A DNA stretch of 64,000 nucleotides from Salivita marina (GCA_038144425.1 JAYQNS010000004.1:868001-932000), one strand, 5' to 3'. Numbered from the stretch's first letter, positions 16,364 through 25,409 are shown. Numbers and translations are program-made. The notes: generated from the letters alone by a model not told the origin.

Positions 16364-17608
16364 GTGGAAGCGTTAGTCGAAACCAATTATTCAATTGATA
16401 CCTTTTACTTTCTCGTCATGGGCGCGCTGGTTATGTTCATGGCCCCGGGCTTTGCCATGCTCGAGGCGGGGCTCGTCCGTGCGAAAAACACGGCGGAAAT
16501 CCTGACCAAGAACGTTGCGCTCTTTGCCATTGCTTGCATCATGTATTTGTTCTTCGGGTACGCGTTGATGTACGGCAACGTCGCCGAAGGGGCGTGGATC
16601 CCAGGCTTCGGCATGGGGATAGGCGAAGAAAACACGGCGGCCGACGTTTTGGCCTCCGGCGGGGACACCTACTACTCCGCACGTTCGGATTACTTCTTCC
16701 AGGTCGTCTTCGTGGCGACGGCCATGTCCATCGTGTCCGGCGCAGTGGCAGAGCGCATGAAGCTCTGGGCTTTTCTGGCCTTTGCGGTGGTGATGACTGG
16801 CTTCATCTACCCGATCCAAGGGGCTTGGAATTGGGGCGGGGGTGCCCTTGCTGCCGCTGGCTACTTTGATTTCGCGGGTTCCGGCACGGTGCACATGTGC
16901 GGCGCTGCTGCGGCCTTGGCGGGCGTTCTTGTCCTTGGACCGCGAGCTGGGAAATACGGGGAAGATGGCAGCTCTCGCGCTATCCCCGGGGCCAATATGC
17001 CTCTGGCAACGCTGGGTACCTTCATCCTTTGGTTCGGCTGGTTCGGCTTCAATGGCGGCTCGGAGCTCAAGCTTTCCAATGTTGATGAAGCAAACGCCGT
17101 GGCTCAGGTGTTCGTAAATACCAACCTCGCGGCTTGCGGTGGTGTGGTGGCTGCACTCCTGACGGCCCGTGCCCTCTTTGGCAAGGCCGACCTCACCATG
17201 GCGCTTAACGGAGCGCTTGCGGGGCTTGTGTCCATTACCGCGGACCCGCTCAGCCCGAGTGCAGAGCTTTCCGTGCTTGTGGGTCTGATCGGTGGCGTGC
17301 TGGTGGTGTTCTCGATCATCGGCCTTGATCGCCTGAAGATTGATGACCCCGTAGGCGCCATCTCTGTCCACGGTGTCGTGGGTATCTGGGGCGTTCTCGC
17401 CGTCCTTCTGTCGAACGGTGATGCCTCCTTTGGTGGCCAAGCGCTCGGGATCGTAGCCATCTTTGGCTGGACCTTCGGCGCGAGCTTGGTCATTTGGTCG
17501 ATCCTAAAAGCCACCATGGGGATCCGCGTCTCTCAAGAAGAGGAATATGAAGGTACGGATATCTCCGAGTGCGGCCTCGAGGCCTACCCGGAATTCACAA
17601 AGAGCTAA
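16364..17608 (+). CDS. amtB: ammonium transporter AmtB
   Basis: A 414-residue inner-membrane ammonium channel with about 11 predicted helices. The twin-histidine pore residues lie in GTVHMCGAAAALAG and AISVHGVVGIWGVLAV. The early MAPGFAMLEAGLVRAKNT is the family signature. Unlike E. coli AmtB the annotated start gives no long cleavable signal, and the chain begins close to helix 1. Start GTG 16364 has AAGGAGGATTCAC upstream. It is co-transcribed with glnK and ends in a strong terminator. Confidence 0.96.
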   Translation: MEALVETNYSIDTFYFLVMGALVMFMAPGFAMLEAGLVRAKNTAEILTKNVALFAIACIMYLFFGYALMYGNVAEGAWIPGFGMGIGEENTAADVLASGGDTYYSARSDYFFQVVFVATAMSIVSGAVAERMKLWAFLAFAVVMTGFIYPIQGAWNWGGGALAAAGYFDFAGSGTVHMCGAAAALAGVLVLGPRAGKYGEDGSSRAIPGANMPLATLGTFILWFGWFGFNGGSELKLSNVDEANAVAQVFVNTNLAACGGVVAALLTARALFGKADLTMALNGALAGLVSITADPLSPSAELSVLVGLIGGVLVVFSIIGLDRLKIDDPVGAISVHGVVGIWGVLAVLLSNGDASFGGQALGIVAIFGWTFGASLVIWSILKATMGIRVSQEEEYEGTDISECGLEAYPEFTKS

Positions 17609-17626
17609 AAACCTTTCGAGGTATGC

Positions 17627-17654
17627 AAAGGCGGGCTTCGGCCCGCCTTTTTTT
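17627..17654 (+). terminator. Rho-independent terminator of glnK-amtB
   Basis: AAAGGCGGGC (17627-17636) and GCCCGCCTTT (17641-17650) form a perfect stem with a TTCG tetraloop. The 3' arm runs into a seven-T tract. It lies 19 bp after the amtB stop. Confidence 0.95.
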
Positions 17655-18104
17655 CGCCTGACTTCTTCCCAAAGTGGCGCGAGGCCGGGATTTTTGGAGA
17701 AGGCTATCGCCCGGGCCTCAGCGATCACTAAAGCGATTTGGTGGTGGTCGGCGGCGAAGCGTGGCTTCCCTTGCTGTCAGGCGCGCTGTGGAGGGTGTCC
17801 CGCTCAGTGACTTCGATGCGATGGGAAAGGCGTGAAGCAGCGCCGCGAGGGCGGGGGCCGAGCCTTCGAAGGTAACAGTGAGCATTTCTGGCGCCGGGGT
17901 CACAGCGAAGTCCCAGGATAGGAAAACGCTCGTAACCTCGAAGTATTGCTAAGCGGGCTGAAAAAGTGCTCTCGAATTTTTCCTTCGACGTTTTCGAAAT
18001 GTTTGCTTTTGCAACATGTTTTTCGGGTTTTTTTGAAAAGATCGGGTTATGGTCTAGCTTTGCCGGGGGGATGGCGCAGCGCAAGCGCCTGAGGCAGGGA
18101 AACG
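17655..18104. other. 450-bp intergenic region upstream of the AlgR-like gene
   Basis: No credible gene. A 61-codon minus-strand frame at 17718-17903 has no ribosome site or recognisable motif. The last 120 bp are markedly AT-rich. A small hairpin there (ATGTTTGC/GCAACAT with one bulge, about 17999-18017) and T-rich runs precede the AlgR-like start, and this part probably contains its promoter. In Pseudomonas the sensor gene of AlgR lies beside it; here no kinase gene is found. Confidence 0.6.
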
Positions 18105-18842
18105 ATGAAAGTGCTCGTGGCGGACGGTGACCCGTCCCTTCGCGCCCACCTAAAGGCGGAGCTCGCAGCGCTCCAGGGCTTTGATGTGGTGGGGGAGGCG
18201 GCCGATGGCCTCGAGCTTCTCCGCAAGGTAGAGGGCCGTAGCCCGCAAATTGTGCTCCTCGGCGCGCGCCTGCCCGGCATGACGGGCCTTGAGGCTCTGT
18301 TGCATCTTGGGCACCTTGATAACCACCCGGCCATTTACCTTTTGCTGGATGACACGGATCCGCTGGCCCAGTGCCTAAGCCAGCATCCTGTGGCGCTGCT
18401 GCCGCGCCGAGCAACGAGTGAGCAACTTCGCCAGCTGCTGCCTCAGGCCTGCCGACCGCGGCGCGCGGACGTTGAGGCGCTCTGGACCGACTTGGTGGCC
18501 GGAGGCTTAACGCGCACCCACATAAGCGCCCGAACGCGCCGGGGCCTCGTGCTCATTCCTCTCGAGGAGGTTCGCTACCTTCAAGCCGATCAAAAATACG
18601 TAACCGTCCGAGCCCCTGGCGTTGAGGTGTTGATCGAGGATACGCTGGCCGCGTTGGAGGGAGAGTTCGGTCCGCGTTTTCGCCGCATTCACCGCAATGC
18701 CCTGGTGAGCGTTGCCCATTTACAGGGATTGCAGCGTACGCCGCAGGGCTTCTACGAGGCGGTGCTTGCGGATATTGACGAACCCCTTCCCGTTTCGCGG
18801 CGCCAGGCGGGCGCTCTACGTCGATTTCTAAAGGCGCGCTGA
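18105..18842 (+). CDS. AlgR-like LytTR regulator with a degenerate receiver domain
   Basis: A 245-residue response-regulator homologue. Residues 1-120 are a receiver domain and ~135-245 a LytTR DNA-binding domain (LEEVRYLQADQKYVTV, FRRIHRNALVSV). It sits just upstream of hemC, as algR does in Pseudomonas. The phospho-acceptor aspartate is missing: the usual LLDIRMPG strand reads LLGARLPG, with Gly at 53. The conserved lysine-proline pair is replaced too (ALLPRRATSEQ). The acidic patch keeps D7 and D9. It therefore probably binds DNA independently of phosphorylation. No partner kinase is nearby. Confidence 0.85.
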   Translation: MKVLVADGDPSLRAHLKAELAALQGFDVVGEAADGLELLRKVEGRSPQIVLLGARLPGMTGLEALLHLGHLDNHPAIYLLLDDTDPLAQCLSQHPVALLPRRATSEQLRQLLPQACRPRRADVEALWTDLVAGGLTRTHISARTRRGLVLIPLEEVRYLQADQKYVTVRAPGVEVLIEDTLAALEGEFGPRFRRIHRNALVSVAHLQGLQRTPQGFYEAVLADIDEPLPVSRRQAGALRRFLKAR

Positions 18843-18872
18843 GCCTCGGGGCCGCGCCCAGGGGAAAGCACT

Positions 18873-19811
18873 ATGGCCCAGCGGCCCATCCGAATTGCCA
18901 CCCGCGCATCGAAGCTCGCTCTCTGGCAGGCTTATTGGGTGCGTGACGCGTTGCTGGCCCGGGATCCCACGCTGGATATCACGCTGCTGGAAATGACCAC
19001 GGAAGGGGACCGGTTTCTCGCGGCGCCCCTCGCCAAGGTAGGCGGCAAGGGGCTCTTCGTTAAGGAGCTTGAAACGGCCATGCTCGACGGCCGAGCTGAT
19101 CTCGCGGTTCACTCCATGAAGGATGTGCCCGTAGCCTTTCCGGAAGGGCTTGGCCTTTCCGTCATCTGCGCCCGGGAAGACCCTAGCGATGCCTTTGTCG
19201 CCCGAGATGACGTTGCCGCGGAAACCCTCGATGCGCTCCCTTCCGGAGCTCGGGTGGGCACGGCTAGCTTGCGCCGCGCAAGCCAGGTCATGGCCCTTCG
19301 ACCCGATCTGGTAACCGCGCCGGTGCGAGGAAACGTGCAGACTCGGCTCGCGAAGTTAGATGGCGGCGAATTCGACGCTATCGTGCTCGCAAGTGCGGGG
19401 CTTTTGCGCTTGGAGCTCGGGAATCGGATCCGCTCGCGCTTACAAGCCCCGGAATTTCTCCCGGCGGGAGGGCAGGGCGCCGTGGGCATTGAATGTCGCA
19501 GCGATGACGCGGAACTTCAGGCCCTGCTCGCGCCCTTAGGCTGCTCCGTAACCACTGCCTGCGTGTCTGCGGAGCGCCGTGTGTCCGCGCGCCTTGGCGG
19601 GAATTGCTCCGTGCCCCTTGCAGCCTACTGTGTGGAAGAGGGTGACGGCTATTGGCTTCAGGCCCTGGTCGCCGATCCCAGCGGTGCGCCGGTCCTTCGC
19701 GCTGAGGGTCGGGGCCCGGACCCCCTCGCTGTGGGCGATGAGGTTGCCAAGGCCCTTTTCGATGCTGGCGCGGGGCCGCTGCTCGAGGCGGTGCTTGCCG
19801 TCCAACCCTAA
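18873..19811 (+). CDS. hemC: porphobilinogen deaminase (hydroxymethylbilane synthase)
   Basis: Polymerises four porphobilinogens into hydroxymethylbilane in heme synthesis. The 312-residue length is typical. The start (RIATRASKLALWQAYWV), the substrate-binding ADLAVHSMKDVP and the catalytic GGRL-type regions are present. The dipyrromethane cofactor cysteine is C245 in LGGNCSVPLAAYC. It begins 30 bp after the AlgR-like gene, and its stop overlaps the hemD start by one base-pair step (19811), so the two are translationally coupled. Confidence 0.97.
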   Translation: MAQRPIRIATRASKLALWQAYWVRDALLARDPTLDITLLEMTTEGDRFLAAPLAKVGGKGLFVKELETAMLDGRADLAVHSMKDVPVAFPEGLGLSVICAREDPSDAFVARDDVAAETLDALPSGARVGTASLRRASQVMALRPDLVTAPVRGNVQTRLAKLDGGEFDAIVLASAGLLRLELGNRIRSRLQAPEFLPAGGQGAVGIECRSDDAELQALLAPLGCSVTTACVSAERRVSARLGGNCSVPLAAYCVEEGDGYWLQALVADPSGAPVLRAEGRGPDPLAVGDEVAKALFDAGAGPLLEAVLAVQP

Positions 19812-20572
19812 TGCTCCGCGTTCTGCTGGCCCGCACCGATCGCACCCTTCCAGAGTCTCAACAGGCACTCGAGCATCGGGGCTTTTCCGTGGTGCCCGCG
19901 CCTGTGCTGACCCTTCGCCCGGAACAGCAACGGGTCGCCGATCGTGGGGCGGCTCAGCGCCTTGATGAGTTCGATGCGGTGATCGCTGTTTCTGAAGCCG
20001 CCGCCGAACTGGGCCTAAAGCGCCTTGAAGCCTTCTGGCCGCAGTGGCCTCTCCACCCCCGGTGGTATGCCGTGGGCGCGCGTAGCGCCCGGGCCTTGGA
20101 AGCCCGAGGCCTTACCGTGACCGTGCCGTCCCCGGAAAGCACGGAAGGTCTGCTTGCCCTTCCGGCCCTAGCGGAGGCGCGGGAAACGCTCTTGCTCAAG
20201 GGCGCGGGGGGGCGTCCGGCGCTGGAAGAGACGTTGAAAGGCTGGGGCCAAAAGGTCACCGTCCTGTCCCTGTATACCCGCGCCGCCGCTTCCTGCGCGC
20301 TGCCGCCGCCAGAGTCCATCGACGTTGTGGTGGTGGGTAGCGGGGAATGTTTAGAGGCGCTGCTTGCGACCGGGGGCAAGGCCTTTCGAGAAAAGGTCCT
20401 TCTAGCTCCCTCGGAACGGGTAGCTGGGTGGGCCCGGCAGCAGGGGTTTCCGCGGGCTCAAGCCGTGCCGAGCTTGGCCCCGGACCCGCTAGCGGAGGCG
20501 CTGGCGCAACTGTCCAGCTTCCCCCGGGCGGGGGATAATGAAACCACCGGGGTTGACGGGGAACCGACGTGA
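19811..20572 (+). CDS. hemD: uroporphyrinogen-III synthase
   Basis: Closes and inverts ring D of hydroxymethylbilane to give uroporphyrinogen III. The 253 residues form two Rossmann-like lobes: residues ~1-35 plus ~170-253, and ~36-165. Sequence conservation in this family is low, but RTDRTLPESQQALEHRGF, the YAVGARSARALEARGL hinge and position directly after hemC are diagnostic. The gene is immediately followed by hemX, whose GTG overlaps the TGA stop (20569-20572). Confidence 0.92.
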   Translation: MLRVLLARTDRTLPESQQALEHRGFSVVPAPVLTLRPEQQRVADRGAAQRLDEFDAVIAVSEAAAELGLKRLEAFWPQWPLHPRWYAVGARSARALEARGLTVTVPSPESTEGLLALPALAEARETLLLKGAGGRPALEETLKGWGQKVTVLSLYTRAAASCALPPPESIDVVVVGSGECLEALLATGGKAFREKVLLAPSERVAGWARQQGFPRAQAVPSLAPDPLAEALAQLSSFPRAGDNETTGVDGEPT

Positions 20573-21606
20573 CGGAAACCGCGCAGGATATAAAGCCGCT
20601 GAAGGCTCGAAGGAGCGCGCTGGGTGGGCTGACCTTTCTTCTCGCCCTCGGGGCGGCGGGCGGCGCGGCCTACCCTTTTTATCTGGCTCAGCAGGGCCAG
20701 TCTGAGGTCCAGAAACTTGAGGCGGCCCTCGGCGTCGAGCTTGGAGAACTACGCCAGCAGGCTCGGGCGCAGTCCCTGGCGCTCGCGGCTCAGGGCGACG
20801 CGCTCCGCGTAGCGGAAGATGCGCTCGCGGAGGCTAGCTTGGGGCAGCAGGCTCTGGCGGCGGAGCTCGCGGCCCTGGGCCAGCGTGCAGAAGCCGATGT
20901 CGGCAGCTTGGAGGCGGTACGTCTCGCAGAGGTGCGCTATCTCAGCGCCGTCGCTACCCAGCGTCTTCGCCTCGAGCGGGACGTGCCGGGCACGGTGCGC
21001 CTTCTTGAGCGAGCCGATGCAGTGCTCGCGGAAGGGGACCAGGCTAGGGATGTCCCCCTCCGCCGCGCCCTTGGAGCGGCCGTCGGCGCGCTTCGCAGCG
21101 CCCCACGCATTGATACGGTGGGACTCTATCTTGAAGTCGAGCAGCTCTCGGGCCTCACCGATCGTCTGCCCCTTGCTGCGCCCGTTTTTCTCGTGGAGGC
21201 GCCGCAAGCAGCGGGAGCACCAGAGCCTGCGAGCGTCGGTGTCTGGCTCTGGGAGAAGCTCTTGGGCCTTTTCCGCCTGCGGCGAACAGAAATGCCCAGC
21301 GCCAGCCCTCTTCTTCCCGAGGGCGCCGCGCCCCTGCTCCAGCATGGTCTTCGCTTGACCCTAAGCCAGGCGCAGCTTGCCTTGCTCCGGGGCGATGGCG
21401 CTCTGTGGCGGGCGAGCCTCGAGGCGGCGGCGCAGCGCGTGGAAAAATATGGACGTCCCTCTCGAGATCGTAGCCGCCTACTCGAAAGGCTGGGGGTCCT
21501 CGTGACAACGCCCATAGCGGCGGAAGAGGAGGCGGTCGTGGCAGCGCAGGAAGCGCTCGGGGCCTTGAACGAAGCGCTTGAAGCGCGGCTGGGCACATCA
21601 CCATGA
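20569..21606 (+). CDS. hemX: HemX-like membrane protein
   Basis: A 345-residue protein with one N-terminal membrane helix (LGGLTFLLALGAAGGAAYPF) after a short cytoplasmic stretch, then an Ala/Gln/Glu-rich coiled coil (residues ~45-120) and a helical periplasmic domain. This is the usual layout of HemX, often annotated as uroporphyrinogen-III methyltransferase, though the enzyme activity is doubtful. It lacks the SAM-methyltransferase motifs. It overlaps both hemD and hemY by 4 bp, so the three are translated as a block. Exact function is unknown. Confidence 0.88.
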   Translation: MTETAQDIKPLKARRSALGGLTFLLALGAAGGAAYPFYLAQQGQSEVQKLEAALGVELGELRQQARAQSLALAAQGDALRVAEDALAEASLGQQALAAELAALGQRAEADVGSLEAVRLAEVRYLSAVATQRLRLERDVPGTVRLLERADAVLAEGDQARDVPLRRALGAAVGALRSAPRIDTVGLYLEVEQLSGLTDRLPLAAPVFLVEAPQAAGAPEPASVGVWLWEKLLGLFRLRRTEMPSASPLLPEGAAPLLQHGLRLTLSQAQLALLRGDGALWRASLEAAAQRVEKYGRPSRDRSRLLERLGVLVTTPIAAEEEAVVAAQEALGALNEALEARLGTSP

Positions 21607-22712
21607 CGCGTCCCCTGCTGGTCGCGGTCATCGCGCTGGGCCTGGCCGCTGGCCTCGGGATCCTCATGGTGCGTGACCCTGGCTACCTGGGCGTCGCCTA
21701 CGGCGGCTGGTTGTTTGAAAGCAGTCTTTGGCTGGGCCTTCTTGGGTTGGCACTGCTGGCTTTTGTGCTGCGTACCTTGACGTTCTCCGTCGCGGGGCTG
21801 CTCGGCTTTTCCCGGGGGCTCAAGGGCTGGCGTGCCCGCCGGGCTGCGGCCCAGGCCCCGAGCCTGCTTCTTCGTCGTCTTGAGGCTACGCTCGGGGGGG
21901 AGGTCGCTCCCCCGCCCTTGTCGTCCGAAGCCCTGCCCGCGCTGCAAGCTCTCGACGCGCTGGTGGCGGGGCTTGGGGGTGAGTCCCTCGCTGATGATCG
22001 CCTAAGCGCGGCGCCCCATGCCGCGACCTGGCTCAAAGCCCTTGCCCCCAAGGCCGATCATAAGGAAGCTCTCGCAGCTCTTCGCGCGGCGCCTGCGCTG
22101 TTGCGCACGTCCTGGGCAGAGCGCTGGGTGCCAACCCTCCTTGCTGCCGACCCCGAGCCCCTTAAGTCGCTTCAGGCCTTTGGCGCTCTGGGTCCTTCCG
22201 GGGAAACCCTGGTGGTCGCGGCGTTTGACGCCACTGGTGGTGCTTCCGAGGCCGAGCTCGCGGAGGCCCTGGGCACGCTACCGAAGGCGCTGAAGCGCCG
22301 GGTAAGCATTCAAGCCGCTTATGCCAAGGCACTTCAGCGTGGCGGTGCTCACGCTGCAGCTGAATCCGTGCTTCGGGGCGCCTTGAAGCAGACCCCTGAT
22401 CATCGGTTGCAGGCCGCCTTTGGGCAGCTCAGCAGCGCGGACCCGGCCAGTGCCCTGAAGGTCGCGCAGGGGTGGCTTCAGGGACGCCGAGATGACCCCG
22501 TGGTGCTCTTGGCCGTGGGTCGCTTGGCCCTGGTAGCCGGCGCGTTGGAGGTCACTGCGCAGATGCTAGAGGCCAGCGAAGCGCTGGATTCTGAGGGAAG
22601 CTCCAGGGACGCCCAGGTTGATCGCGGGGCGCTTCGGACGCTGAAAGCGGATTGGCTGGCGGCGACGGGCGAGCACAGCAAGGCCTTCGCGTTACTACGC
22701 GGAGATCGCTAG
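21603..22712 (+). CDS. hemY: HemY-like TPR membrane protein
   Basis: A 369-residue inner-membrane protein. Two N-terminal hydrophobic helices (residues ~1-25 and ~40-62) precede a soluble TPR-like helical domain, with repeats seen in AYAKALQRGGAHAAAESVLR and LLAVGRLALVAGALEVTAQM. This is the gammaproteobacterial 'HemY' linked to heme synthesis, not the protoporphyrinogen oxidase of Bacillus. It is last in the hemC-D-X-Y unit. Its TAG stop shares a CTAG with the stop of the convergent flavin reductase gene. Confidence 0.88.
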   Translation: MTRPLLVAVIALGLAAGLGILMVRDPGYLGVAYGGWLFESSLWLGLLGLALLAFVLRTLTFSVAGLLGFSRGLKGWRARRAAAQAPSLLLRRLEATLGGEVAPPPLSSEALPALQALDALVAGLGGESLADDRLSAAPHAATWLKALAPKADHKEALAALRAAPALLRTSWAERWVPTLLAADPEPLKSLQAFGALGPSGETLVVAAFDATGGASEAELAEALGTLPKALKRRVSIQAAYAKALQRGGAHAAAESVLRGALKQTPDHRLQAAFGQLSSADPASALKVAQGWLQGRRDDPVVLLAVGRLALVAGALEVTAQMLEASEALDSEGSSRDAQVDRGALRTLKADWLAATGEHSKAFALLRGDR

Positions 22713-23458
22713 GGAGCGTCGGGCCAAGCCACGCTGCGCGGGGCGTAGCTGAAGGCGTCCGCCTGGCACTGAGCTTGGCGAAGGCCCGCAGGCAGTAGGG
22801 CTTCTACCGTGCCCCAGACCATGCCCGGTCCCCCTCCCAGTAGCACCTGCCAGCCGCTCAAGCTAAGGCGCGCCTCAGCAATATCGCTGAGCACAGCATC
22901 GCTGACCCGGCCTTCCCTGAGATCCGAATCCTCGCTTGCGCCCGCTTCTGCGCAGCCCACCCAGCTGAAGCGCGGGTAGGCCTCGGCGAGCAAATTCAGT
23001 TCGTCCTTCAGGTAGATCCCCTCGCCGCTGAGGGCGCCCCAGTAGAGTCTTAGGGGCGGGCCATCCTGGCCCCCAAGGCGCAGCTGCGCCAGCACAACGC
23101 TTCGGAGTTGGGTAATGCCCGTGCCGCCTCCCAAAAGTAAAAGGGGGGCGCTAAGAGGGTCCGCGAAGGTGCACTCACCATGCGGCAGATCCACCCCCAG
23201 GGGACCGCCCTGTTCCAAAAGCTTGAGCAGGTAGGCGCTATCGCTGTGCCCGGGCGTGGGTTGAAAGTGGAGCGTTAAGGCGGGGAGATCTGCGGGATCG
23301 GAGGCCAGGGAGAGCGGCAGACGCGCGTCTCCAGGCGCGCCGAGGCAAATGTATTGCCCAGGGGCCACGGGTGGGGCGTCGCCCCGAAGCCGCAGGGCGA
23401 GGCTGAGCACCCGATCGGGGAGCGCCTCCACCGCCTCAAGATCCGCGAGGATCTCCAT
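22709..23458 (-). CDS. NAD(P)H-flavin reductase / ferredoxin reductase-like protein
   Basis: A 249-residue FNR-fold oxidoreductase. Residues ~1-105 form the flavin-binding barrel (LPLSLASDPADLP, a variant of RxYSxxS; DLPHGECTF). Residues ~107-235 form the NAD(P) domain with LLLLGGGTGITQLRSVVL and LLGGGPGMVWGTVEAL. It matches Fre-type reductases in length, and fre also lies near rho in many relatives. It begins 10 bp after the rho stop on the same strand, so it may be co-transcribed. Electron acceptor not determinable. Confidence 0.82.
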   Translation of the reverse strand: MEILADLEAVEALPDRVLSLALRLRGDAPPVAPGQYICLGAPGDARLPLSLASDPADLPALTLHFQPTPGHSDSAYLLKLLEQGGPLGVDLPHGECTFADPLSAPLLLLGGGTGITQLRSVVLAQLRLGGQDGPPLRLYWGALSGEGIYLKDELNLLAEAYPRFSWVGCAEAGASEDSDLREGRVSDAVLSDIAEARLSLSGWQVLLGGGPGMVWGTVEALLPAGLRQAQCQADAFSYAPRSVAWPDAP

Positions 23459-23468
23459 AGCTGGCCGG

Positions 23469-24734
23469 CTAGCGGCCCTTCATGGACGAGAAAAACTCGT
23501 CGTTGGTTTTAAAGTCCTTCAGCTTATCGAGAAGGAACTCCGTTGCCGCGATGTCATCCATTTCATGGAGAAGCTTACGCAGAATCCAAATGCGCTGGAG
23601 CTCGTCTTCTGTGGTGAGAAGATCCTCGCGACGGGTGCCTGAACGGCGAATGTTGATGGCCGGGAAGACTCGTTTCTCCGCGATGCGGCGCTCCAGGTGC
23701 AGTTCCTGGTTGCCCGTGCCCTTGAACTCTTCGTAAATGACCTCGTCCATCTTCGAGCCGGTCTCGATGAGTGCCGTGGCGATGATGGTCAGGCTGCCGC
23801 CTTCTTCAATGTTCCGCGCGGCGCCGAAGAAGCGTTTCGGGCGCTCCAGAGCGTGGGCATCCACCCCCCCGGTGAGCACCTTGCCGGAGGAGGGCACGAT
23901 AGTGTTGTAGGCCCGAGCGAGGCGGGTGATGGAGTCGAGAAGGATCACCACGTCCTTCTTATGTTCGACCAGGCGCTTGGCCTTCTCAATGACCATTTCG
24001 GCCACTTGCACGTGCCGCGCTGGCGGCTCGTCGAAGGTGCTGGCGACCACTTCCCCGCGCACCGTCCGCTGCATTTCCGTCACCTCTTCCGGGCGCTCAT
24101 CGATGAGCAGCACGATGAGCATGACTTCCGGATTGTTGTAGGTAATGGCCTGAGCGATGTTCTGCAGCATCAGGGTTTTCCCCGCCTTCGGCGGCGAAAC
24201 GATTAGGCCTCGCTGACCCTTCCCGATGGGCGCCACCAGATCGACGATGCGGGAGGCAAGGTCTTCCGTGCTGCCCGTGCCGCGCTCGAGGCGCAGCCGT
24301 TCCTGGGGGAAAAGGGGCGTCAGGTTCTCAAAGAGAATTTTGTGCTTCTTCGTGTTCGGTTCGCTGTAGTTGATCTCATCAACCTTAAGCAATGCGAAGT
24401 AGCGCTCTCCGTCCTTCGGCGGGCGAATCTTCCCTGCGATGCTATCGCCGGTGCGCAGATTGAAACGACGAATCTGGCTCGGGGAGACGTAGATATCGTC
24501 GGGCCCGGCCAAATAGGACGTATCAGGGGAGCGAAGGAATCCGAAGCCGTCCTGAAGAATCTCCAGCGTGCCGTCTCCGTAGATGTCTTCGCCGTTCTTT
24601 GCGTGCTTGCGCAAAATGGCAGCGATGACTTCCTGTTTGCGAGACCGAGCGAGATTTTCTAGGCCCATTTCTTGAGCCATGTTGAGTAGTTCAGGGACGG
24701 GCAGGCGTTTAAGGTCGGTGAGATTCATATCCAC
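23469..24734 (-). CDS. rho: transcription termination factor Rho
   Basis: Hexameric RNA helicase that ends transcription. The 421-residue length is typical of gammaproteobacteria. The N-terminus MNLTDLKRLPVPELLNMAQE and the RNA-binding DGFGFLRSPDTSYL segment are standard. The Walker A is SPPKAGKT, the Walker B is KDVVILLDSITRLARAYN, and the secondary RNA site includes VSPPKAGKT/KRLVEHKKD. A leader of about 230 bp separates it from trxA, matching the trxA-rho arrangement of E. coli, where rho autoregulates in the leader. Confidence 0.98.
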   Translation of the reverse strand: MDMNLTDLKRLPVPELLNMAQEMGLENLARSRKQEVIAAILRKHAKNGEDIYGDGTLEILQDGFGFLRSPDTSYLAGPDDIYVSPSQIRRFNLRTGDSIAGKIRPPKDGERYFALLKVDEINYSEPNTKKHKILFENLTPLFPQERLRLERGTGSTEDLASRIVDLVAPIGKGQRGLIVSPPKAGKTLMLQNIAQAITYNNPEVMLIVLLIDERPEEVTEMQRTVRGEVVASTFDEPPARHVQVAEMVIEKAKRLVEHKKDVVILLDSITRLARAYNTIVPSSGKVLTGGVDAHALERPKRFFGAARNIEEGGSLTIIATALIETGSKMDEVIYEEFKGTGNQELHLERRIAEKRVFPAINIRRSGTRREDLLTTEDELQRIWILRKLLHEMDDIAATEFLLDKLKDFKTNDEFFSSMKGR

Positions 24735-24912
24735 GTGATCAGTATGGGAGCGTGCTCCACGCGTATGGGCTGGCGCCCGCGCTTAAGAGTGGCGTTGCGT
24801 GAAATTGCTCGGGAAATTAGAAGACGGGGTTTAGGTGCTGCGGTGCCTGCTGACCCCCTATCAGGCTTGGCTATGGTGGCCTCTGCCTTCGGCGTCGTCA
24901 AGGCCTTTCCGC

Positions 24913-24948
24913 GGAAGCTACGCGCCCCCCCTTGAGCGCGTAGCTTCC
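24913..24948 (-). promoter_or_regulatory. 12-bp hairpin in the trxA-rho intergenic leader
   Basis: GGAAGCTACGCG (24913-24924) and CGCGTAGCTTCC (24937-24948) are a perfect inverted repeat with a 12-nt C-rich loop. It lies 18 bp after the trxA stop. There is no T-run on the minus side, so it is not a classic intrinsic terminator. It may stabilise the trxA 3' end or take part in attenuation ahead of rho. The rest of the 24735-24966 gap shows nothing else convincing. Confidence 0.6.
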
Positions 24949-24966
24949 TTAGCTTAGCGGGCCTGG

Positions 24967-25293
24967 CTAGATGTGACTGTCTAGGAATGCGGCAAGCTGG
25001 CTCTTCGAAAGTGCGCCCACCTTCGTGGCTTCCACGTCGCCGTTCTTGAACAGCATGAGCGTGGGAATGCCCCGGATGCCATAGCGCTCGGCTGCGTTTT
25101 GGTTCTCGTCCACGTTCACCTTACACACCTTCACGCGGTCGCCGTATTCCTGGGCGATCTCATCGAGGATGGGCGCAATCATCTTGCAGGGTCCGCACCA
25201 CTCCGCCCAATAGTCGACGAGGACGGGACGGTCTGCGTTCAGCACGTCTTCGTCGAAGGACGTTTGGCTGACATGGACAATGTTTTCGCTCAT
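24967..25293 (-). CDS. trxA: thioredoxin 1
   Basis: A 108-residue cytoplasmic disulfide reductase. The active site WCGPC has cysteines 33 and 36, and the cis-proline loop is RGIPTLMLFKNG. A frame extension to 25350 is not credible: MSENIVHV is the usual start and GGAGCACTCCCC precedes it. It lies upstream of rho on the same strand. It would reduce, among others, the BCP peroxiredoxin of this window. Confidence 0.98.
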   Translation of the reverse strand: MSENIVHVSQTSFDEDVLNADRPVLVDYWAEWCGPCKMIAPILDEIAQEYGDRVKVCKVNVDENQNAAERYGIRGIPTLMLFKNGDVEATKVGALSKSQLAAFLDSHI

Positions 25294-25409
25294 GGGGAGT
25301 GCTCCAGGGCTCAGCTTAGGCGTGACGCCAGTGTACCATCGCCGCGGCAAAGCAACATCGCTTGCAACGGTCCTTTCCCCTTTCTGAAGCCTTCACCTTA
25401 GGAGTCGTC

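Noticed and set aside
16391..17440. 349-residue minus-strand frame across amtB
   Set aside because: Antisense shadow; amtB carries all membrane and pore motifs on the plus strand.
17718..17903. 61-residue minus-strand frame upstream of the AlgR-like gene
   Set aside because: No ribosome site, no motif, and no kinase-like sequence.
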